NCBI GenBank assembly: GCA_005772945.1
Contig: SXIE01000142.1
Location: forward strand, 1-11,129
Source of the DNA: Pseudomonadota bacterium
Lineage (GTDB): Bacteria > Myxococcota > UBA9042 > PHBI01
DNA length: 11,129 nt
Direction: 5' to 3'
In this document: piece after piece, positions 7,369 to 11,129 of the stretch
Layout: every line of letters starts with the position of its first letter
Numbering within the stretch: position 1 is the first letter of the stretch
The notes under the pieces: generated by a model
What the model was told of the DNA's origin: nothing
What the model saw: the letters and a program-made list of their open reading frames with translations, nothing else
The model's database searches: none
Position numbers and translations under genes: made by a program

Positions 7369-8451
7369 TCATTCGTCGGGCGTGAACTCCACGACCCACG
7401 GCACCCAGCTCTCGACGGGCACGCCGTCCTCGCTCGCCGGCTCGAAGACGACGCTCAGGACCACCGCGCGCGCCTCGCGATCGAACGCGCCGCCCGCGCC
7501 CGCGATGACCTTCACGCTCTTGACCTTGCCGTCGACGCCGACCAGCGCTGAGAGCCGCACCGCGACCGATCCCGCGCGCGGCGGCGCATCATCCGGCCAG
7601 CGCCCCTGCGGCCGCGTCTTGGGTCGCGCCGATCTCCGCACGACCTCGCGCGCCGGGGTTCCCGTGCCGCCCGGAACCCCTACGTCCGACGGTGGCGTGG
7701 TGGCGGGCGCTGAGCGTTGCACCGTTCCGAAGGCGCGATCGTCGCCCAACGTGGTCTCGCCAGCCGTGACCACCACGTCGGTCGGCCCGTTCGACAGCGC
7801 CTCGATCATGAGCGGCATCGGCTCGACGTTGGCGACAAGAACCTGCTTGGGGACCGGCTTCGAGGGATCCTTGACCCGCGGGCGTGCCGGGTCCGACTTC
7901 GGCGGTTCCGGTGGCTTGGGGTCCTTGGGCGGTTCGATCACTTTCGGGGGCTCGGGCGGCGGCTCGAGCTTCACGACCTCGATCCGCTTGGGCAACACCA
8001 CCGACTCGGGCGGCGGTAGCGGCTGTGCCTCAGGGATCGGGCAAGCCGCGCTGTCGCGCGTCGCGACCACCGTCCGCGGCCCGAGCGTCCAACGAACCTT
8101 GTCGCTCGCTGCAAATGTCACCGCGAAGGCGGCGCTCGGAAACGCAGGGCTCGAGCCCGGCGCGAACACCGTCGGCTGCCCGTCGGGTGCGGTGCCGGGG
8201 CCGACGACCTCGTTGTCGTCGCCGATCGGGATCGCGACGACCTCGGCCTTCGAATTGGCGTAACCGAAGTACGCGACGTACGTCCCGGTCCCGAGCGGCA
8301 TCACGCACTCGACCCGCGGCCTCACCGGCCCGTAGCTCGCGACCACCGCCCATGCCAGAAAGAAGCCCGCGACCAGCGCCACGCCGGCCGCGATCCCCCA
8401 GCGTTGCGCGGCCTCGCGCCGCAGCTTCTCGCGGGCGGACAGGTTCCTCAT
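7369..8451 (-). CDS. tonB: TonB-family energy transducer with extra extracytoplasmic module
   Basis: 360-aa TonB-like protein, which carries proton-motive energy from the ExbB-ExbD motor to the outer membrane. A short Arg/Lys-rich cytoplasmic start is followed by one membrane anchor (about 19-40). Residues about 46-137 form a beta-rich module bounded by C49 and C137, containing TYVAYFGYAN and GQPTVFAPG. A Pro/Glu/Lys-rich spacer follows (138-200), then a low-complexity linker, then a TonB C-terminal domain (about 292-357: VAVRLSALVGVDGKVKSVKV, FDREARAVVL, VPWVVEF). E. coli TonB is 239 aa, and the added module accounts for much of the extra length. GGAG lies five bases before the ATG, which overlaps the exbD stop by ATGA. 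No TonB-dependent receptor is in the window, so the substrate is unknown. Confidence 0.85.
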   Translation of the reverse strand: MRNLSAREKLRREAAQRWGIAAGVALVAGFFLAWAVVASYGPVRPRVECVMPLGTGTYVAYFGYANSKAEVVAIPIGDDNEVVGPGTAPDGQPTVFAPGSSPAFPSAAFAVTFAASDKVRWTLGPRTVVATRDSAACPIPEAQPLPPPESVVLPKRIEVVKLEPPPEPPKVIEPPKDPKPPEPPKSDPARPRVKDPSKPVPKQVLVANVEPMPLMIEALSNGPTDVVVTAGETTLGDDRAFGTVQRSAPATTPPSDVGVPGGTGTPAREVVRRSARPKTRPQGRWPDDAPPRAGSVAVRLSALVGVDGKVKSVKVIAGAGGAFDREARAVVLSVVFEPASEDGVPVESWVPWVVEFTPDE

Positions 8452-8894
8452 TCGATCTCCAACGGCTTCGTATTGATCGCCACGTCCGTCACCCCGAGCA
8501 GCCTCAACGCGTCGACCACCCCGAGGACGTCCCCGTGCATGACGCGCTGGTCCGCGGCGACGAACGCCTGGACCTTGTCGCCGGCACTACGCAGCGCCGC
8601 GATTTTCGACTTGATGCCGTCGAGCGTCGTCGCGTCCCCGTTGAGGTACAAGGCGCCCGTGCGGGCCATCGCGATCGACAAGAGCGCCACCTTGGGCTGC
8701 GCTTCCGCCGTCTTGGCGCTCGGCAGATCGATGGGCACCGCCGGCAGCGGGCGCGGCGCCTCGACGTCGCGCTCGACGAACTCGGTCGTGACCATGAAGA
8801 TGACCAGCAGGACCAACATGATGTCGACCAACGGCACGATGTTGATCTCGTTCATGCCCTCGTCGGAGTCCGCGTCCTGACCGCCGCCCGCCAT
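8448..8894 (-). CDS. exbD: ExbD/TolR-family biopolymer transporter
   Basis: 148-aa subunit of the TonB-energising proton channel in the inner membrane. A short cytoplasmic N-terminus ends in MNEINIVPLVD, followed by the single membrane helix (about 18-40). The helix contains the essential proton-carrying Asp, here D24. The remainder is the periplasmic domain with the usual LNGDATTLDGIKSKIAAL and VAADQRVMHGDVLGVVDALR segments. The ATG at 8894 was preferred because AAGG sits seven bases upstream and the junction with exbB is TGATG. A GTG at 8897 would give a GTGA overlap and one more residue. The gene lies between exbB and tonB, so the family member is more likely ExbD than TolR. Confidence 0.9.
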   Translation of the reverse strand: MAGGGQDADSDEGMNEINIVPLVDIMLVLLVIFMVTTEFVERDVEAPRPLPAVPIDLPSAKTAEAQPKVALLSIAMARTGALYLNGDATTLDGIKSKIAALRSAGDKVQAFVAADQRVMHGDVLGVVDALRLLGVTDVAINTKPLEIE

Positions 8895-9601
8895 CACGCG
8901 ACCTTGGTGTGAGCGGGGGCCGGCGTAGGCGTATGACTAGGCGTATGCGTCGGCGCCGGCCCGCCCACGGGTCGCCGCGCCTTCAGGTACGCCAGCAACA
9001 TGCGCGCGACGTCCTCGGTGTTGGACGCCATCACGCGGATGCGACTCTTGAAGGCGTTGAACGCGACGACGCAGGGGATCGCCACGGCCAGCCCGACCGC
9101 CGTCGCGACGAGCGCGCCGCCGATCTGCGACATCACGGTGGCCTTGAGCGTCGCGCCCTTGAGGTCGCCACCCAGCGCCGAGAACGCCGTCAGGATCCCG
9201 ATCACCGTCCCCAAGAGCCCGATGAACGGCGCGCTGTTCCCGAGCGTCCCGAGGATCGCCAGCCGCTTGTCGTAGCGCGTGCGCTCGCGCGTGATGGCCG
9301 CCTGCACGACCTCCTCGACCGCGTCGACCCCGTCGTCCCACGCGTCCAGCGCCGCATGCAGCACCCCGACCGTCATCCCGCCCAAGCCCCGCAGCCGCAC
9401 GCGCGCCTCGGCCGGTCCGCCCGCCTTGACGGCCTCGATGACGCGTCGCGAGAGCTCGCCCGTGTCGATCTGATTGCGCCGAAAGAAGAGGAGCCGCTCG
9501 ACCATCACCGTCAGCGCCAAGAGGAAGAGTGCCAGCAGCAGGTAGAGCACCCAGTCCTGGCCGAGGGACTCGAAGAACTGCGTGAGCTTCTCAGTGAGCA
9601 T
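8894..9601 (-). CDS. exbB: ExbB/TolQ/MotA-family proton channel protein
   Basis: 235-aa scaffold of the TonB motor. Three membrane helices are visible (about 15-38, 120-142 and 160-183). The conserved family blocks are NSAPFIGLLGTVIGI (122-136) and IGGALVATAVGLAVAIP (160-176). The C-terminus (211-235) is a Pro/Thr/His tail with PTHTPSHTPTPAPAHT. The start at 9601 (MLTEKLTQFF) was chosen because family members begin just before the first helix and a TATATA box lies about 45 bases upstream. An in-frame ATG at 9646, with AAGGGG upstream, would add 15 residues and overlaps that box, so the start is not settled. First gene of the exbB-exbD-tonB operon, divergent from ruvC. Confidence 0.9.
   Translation of the reverse strand: MLTEKLTQFFESLGQDWVLYLLLALFLLALTVMVERLLFFRRNQIDTGELSRRVIEAVKAGGPAEARVRLRGLGGMTVGVLHAALDAWDDGVDAVEEVVQAAITRERTRYDKRLAILGTLGNSAPFIGLLGTVIGILTAFSALGGDLKGATLKATVMSQIGGALVATAVGLAVAIPCVVAFNAFKSRIRVMASNTEDVARMLLAYLKARRPVGGPAPTHTPSHTPTPAPAHTKVA
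8917..8962 (-). repeat. 9-bp inverted repeat enclosing a 12-bp tandem repeat in the 3' end of exbB
   Basis: GGGCCGGCG (8917-8925) and CGCCGGCCC (8954-8962) are exact reverse complements around a 28-nt loop. The loop holds two near-identical 12-bp units (8926-8937 and 8938-8949, ten of twelve bases matching) that encode the His-Thr-Pro repeats of the ExbB tail. In the mRNA this GC-rich hairpin would end about 22 bases before the exbD ATG. Confidence 0.6.
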
Positions 9602-9645
9602 CGTTTCTACCAGGCCTTCCAGGCGCGCCCGACGCGGGCCGTCCA

Positions 9646-9684
9646 TATATAGGCGCCCCTTGGCCGCGAGCTACCCGTTTTTTT
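9646..9684 (-). promoter_or_regulatory. Candidate promoter of exbB-exbD-tonB
   Basis: On the minus strand, TATATA (9651-9646) resembles a -10 box. An A7 tract (9684-9678), the longest A/T run I noticed in this GC-rich window, sits where an UP element would lie. The -35 position with a 17-base spacer reads GTAGCT, which is a poor match. Predicted transcription would start near 9639, leaving a leader of about 38 nt before the ATG at 9601. If the ATG at 9646 were used instead, this box could not serve as the promoter. Confidence 0.35.
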
Positions 9685-9752
9685 CCGACCGACCACCCCA
9701 CGCGCCTCGTGGCCGCGCGCCCGCCTGCCGAGCCGACCCGCGCGACCCCGCC

Positions 9753-9781
9753 GTGACACCGATCCCCGCTCGTGCTACGCG
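9753..9781 (+). promoter_or_regulatory. Weak candidate promoter of ruvCAB
   Basis: GTGACA (9753-9758, five of six to TTGACA) is followed after exactly 17 bases by TGC-TACGCG (box 9776-9781), a poor -10 match. Transcription would then begin at or next to the A of the ruvC ATG at 9789. No Shine-Dalgarno is seen before this ATG, so a leaderless message is possible. The stretch 9685-9752 between the two candidate promoters shows nothing else that I can assign. Confidence 0.25.
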
Positions 9782-9788
9782 CTCTTCT

Positions 9789-10298
9789 ATGATCGTCCTC
9801 GGTGTCGACCCAGGCACGCACATCACCGGTTGGGGTCTCGTGGGGCTCGTCGCCGGCCAACGCCCCGCGCACATCGCGCACGGCGTCGTGCGCACACGGG
9901 CCGAAGACCCGCTCTGGGTGCGCCTCGCCGCGATTCATGACGCGCTCGTCGTCGTGCTCGAGCAGCACCACCCGAACGTCCTCGCGCTCGAGCAGTGCTT
10001 CGTGAACAAGAACATCCAGTCCGCCCTCAAGCTCGGACACGCGCGCGGCGCGGTCATGGTGGCCGCCCACCGCTTCGGTCTCGACGTGTTCGAGTACGGC
10101 CCGACCCAGGTCAAGAGCGCCGTCGCCGGCAGCGGCCGCGCCGACAAACACCAGGTCGCCGAGATGGTGCGCTTGCTGCTGCATCTCCCGACGAGCGCGA
10201 GCGCCGACGCCTCCGATGCGCTCGCGATCGCCATTTGCCACAGTCACAATGGCCTCGCCCGTGCCCTCGCGCGCGAGGTCGTCCAGGTGCGCCGATGA
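9789..10298 (+). CDS. ruvC: RuvC Holliday-junction endonuclease
   Basis: 169-aa resolvase that cuts Holliday junctions symmetrically during recombinational repair, working with RuvAB. The catalytic acidic residues are all present: D7 (VLGVDPGT), E68 (LALEQCF), D140 and D143 (SADASDALA). The conserved NKNIQSALKLGHARG block and the YGPTQVKSAVAGSGRADKHQV block are also present. Length is close to the 173 aa of E. coli RuvC. The frame is open far upstream but that translation is Arg/Pro-rich and unlike RuvC, so the ATG that starts MIVLGVDPG is used. No clear Shine-Dalgarno precedes it. The stop overlaps ruvA as ATGA. Confidence 0.96.
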   Translation: MIVLGVDPGTHITGWGLVGLVAGQRPAHIAHGVVRTRAEDPLWVRLAAIHDALVVVLEQHHPNVLALEQCFVNKNIQSALKLGHARGAVMVAAHRFGLDVFEYGPTQVKSAVAGSGRADKHQVAEMVRLLLHLPTSASADASDALAIAICHSHNGLARALAREVVQVRR

Positions 10299-10933
10299 TC
10301 GGTTACCTCCGCGGTCGCTTCCTCTTTCGCGATGTCGACGGTCGCTTCCTCATCGACGTGGGTGGCGTTGGCTACGCCGTAGCCGCGCCGCTCGCCGTTC
10401 ACGCCCAGGCCGAGCCGGGCGCCGAGCTCGCGTTCTACATCCACACGCATGTCCGCGAGGACGAGATCGCGCTCTTCGGGTTCGAAGACGAGATCCAGAT
10501 TCAGACCTATCGCGCGCTCACCGCGGTCTCCGGCATCGGTCCGAAAGTGGCGATGCAGATCCTCTCGAGTCTCACTCCCGGCGAGCTGGCGCAGGCCGTC
10601 GCGGCCGGCGACGCGGCGCGCCTCTCGCGCTCCAAGGGTATCGGAAAACGGCTTGCAGAGCGGCTCGCCGTCGAGTTGAAGGGCAAGCTCGAGTTCGTGC
10701 CCGCCTTGGCCGTCGTCGCGCTCGGCGCCCGTCCCGCCAGCGCGAAAGTGCCAGCGCCCTTTCAGGAATTGCGCTCGGCGCTTGTCAATCTCGAATATCG
10801 TCCCAAAGAGATCGACGGCGCCATCGCGCAGGTGCGCGAGGAGTTCCCGGATCCCGCCCTCACGACGATCGACATCCTCTTGCGTCGCGCGCTCGCGCTC
10901 CTGCGTAAGAGCCCCGAGGAGCGCCGCCGATGA
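10295..10933 (+). CDS. ruvA: RuvA Holliday-junction binding subunit
   Basis: 212-aa DNA-binding subunit that forms tetramers on the four-way junction and loads the RuvB motors. The N-terminal OB-fold domain is recognisable ([31 protein letters not shown]). Two helix-hairpin-helix motifs follow: [16 protein letters not shown] (about 75-90) and [20 protein letters not shown] (about 111-130). An Ala/Pro linker then leads to the RuvB-contacting domain III (about 150-205, [20 protein letters not shown]). Slightly longer than E. coli RuvA (203 aa). CAGGTG five bases before the ATG may act as ribosome binding site. Overlaps ruvC and ruvB by ATGA at both ends, so the three are translationally coupled. 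Confidence 0.96.
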   Translation: MIGYLRGRFLFRDVDGRFLIDVGGVGYAVAAPLAVHAQAEPGAELAFYIHTHVREDEIALFGFEDEIQIQTYRALTAVSGIGPKVAMQILSSLTPGELAQAVAAGDAARLSRSKGIGKRLAERLAVELKGKLEFVPALAVVALGARPASAKVPAPFQELRSALVNLEYRPKEIDGAIAQVREEFPDPALTTIDILLRRALALLRKSPEERRR

Positions 10934-11129
10934 GCGACGACCGTGAGATCGCTCCGAATCCGCGCGACGACGACGGACGTTTCGATCGCGCGCTGCGTCC
11001 CCGCACGTTCGCCGATTACGTCGGTCAGCGCGCGCTCGTCGGCAATCTCAAGGTGTTCGTCGAGGCCGCCAAGCGCCGCAATGACGCCGTCGATCACATC
11101 CTCTTCTGCGGGCCGCCGGGCCTCGGCAA
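10930..11129 (+). CDS. ruvB: RuvB branch-migration ATPase (3' end outside window)
   Basis: First 66 residues of the hexameric AAA+ helicase that drives branch migration on RuvA-bound junctions. After a polar Asp-rich start come the family hallmarks [40 protein letters not shown]. The window ends inside the Walker A motif (GPPGLGKT in the family), so roughly four fifths of the protein is missing; this is a window edge, not a truncation. GAGGAG (10916-10921) lies eight bases before the ATG, which overlaps ruvA by ATGA. Confidence 0.95.
   Translation, partial: MSDDREIAPNPRDDDGRFDRALRPRTFADYVGQRALVGNLKVFVEAAKRRNDAVDHILFCGPPGLG

Noticed and set aside
7382..8263. 293-codon plus-strand frame opposite tonB
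   Set aside because: Gly/Ser/Thr-rich translation arises from the antisense of the proline spacer; the minus strand has the anchor, spacer and TonB domain in order.
9660..9684. T7 run at 9678-9684 as a plus-strand intrinsic terminator
   Set aside because: No convincing GC-rich stem lies directly before it and no plus-strand gene ends nearby; an A-tract of the divergent exbB promoter explains it better.
9582..9788. Longer ruvC starting at 9582
   Set aside because: The added 69 residues are Arg/Pro-rich and unlike RuvC, which begins a few residues before its first catalytic Asp.
1..11129. Mobile element, CRISPR array, tRNA or rRNA
   Set aside because: No transposase or integrase, no spaced direct repeats, no cloverleaf or rRNA-like stretch was seen on either strand.

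Overview
The window is GC-rich bacterial chromosome with third codon positions strongly biased to G or C, tightly packed and densely overlapping genes, and a double-membrane protein set (RND tripartite efflux, TonB-ExbB-ExbD). This fits a high-GC Gram-negative organism. The style of the proteins suggests Myxococcota or a related delta-proteobacterial lineage, but that placement is inference; no rRNA or tRNA is present to settle it.

Left block (1-7335, plus strand) is one apparent operon of five genes: a BlaI/MecI-type repressor (5' end outside the window), an M56 (BlaR1-like) membrane metallopeptidase, then a complete CzcCBA/CusCBA-type heavy-metal efflux system: outer-membrane TolC-family channel, lipoprotein membrane-fusion adaptor, and RND pump. 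The first three junctions are ATGA overlaps; only the pump has a short spacer and its own Shine-Dalgarno. The M56 protein lacks the beta-lactam sensor domain of BlaR1 and instead has a His/Cys cluster in its predicted extracytoplasmic loop. The simplest reading is a proteolytic signalling switch, of the kind known for beta-lactam resistance, controlling metal efflux. This is the most interesting system in the window.

Middle block (7369-9601, minus strand) is an exbB-exbD-tonB operon, convergent with the efflux operon across a 33-nt gap that contains a perfect 9-bp inverted repeat. The TonB protein has an extra predicted extracytoplasmic module between its membrane anchor and its proline-rich spacer. 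ExbB ends in a His-Thr-Pro repeat tail whose DNA forms a strong inverted repeat just upstream of exbD.

Right block (9789-11129, plus strand) is the Holliday-junction operon ruvC-ruvA-ruvB, with ATGA overlaps and ruvB cut off by the window end inside its Walker A motif. A divergent promoter region (about 9602-9788) separates it from exbB. No rRNA, tRNA, CRISPR array, insertion sequence or phage gene was seen.
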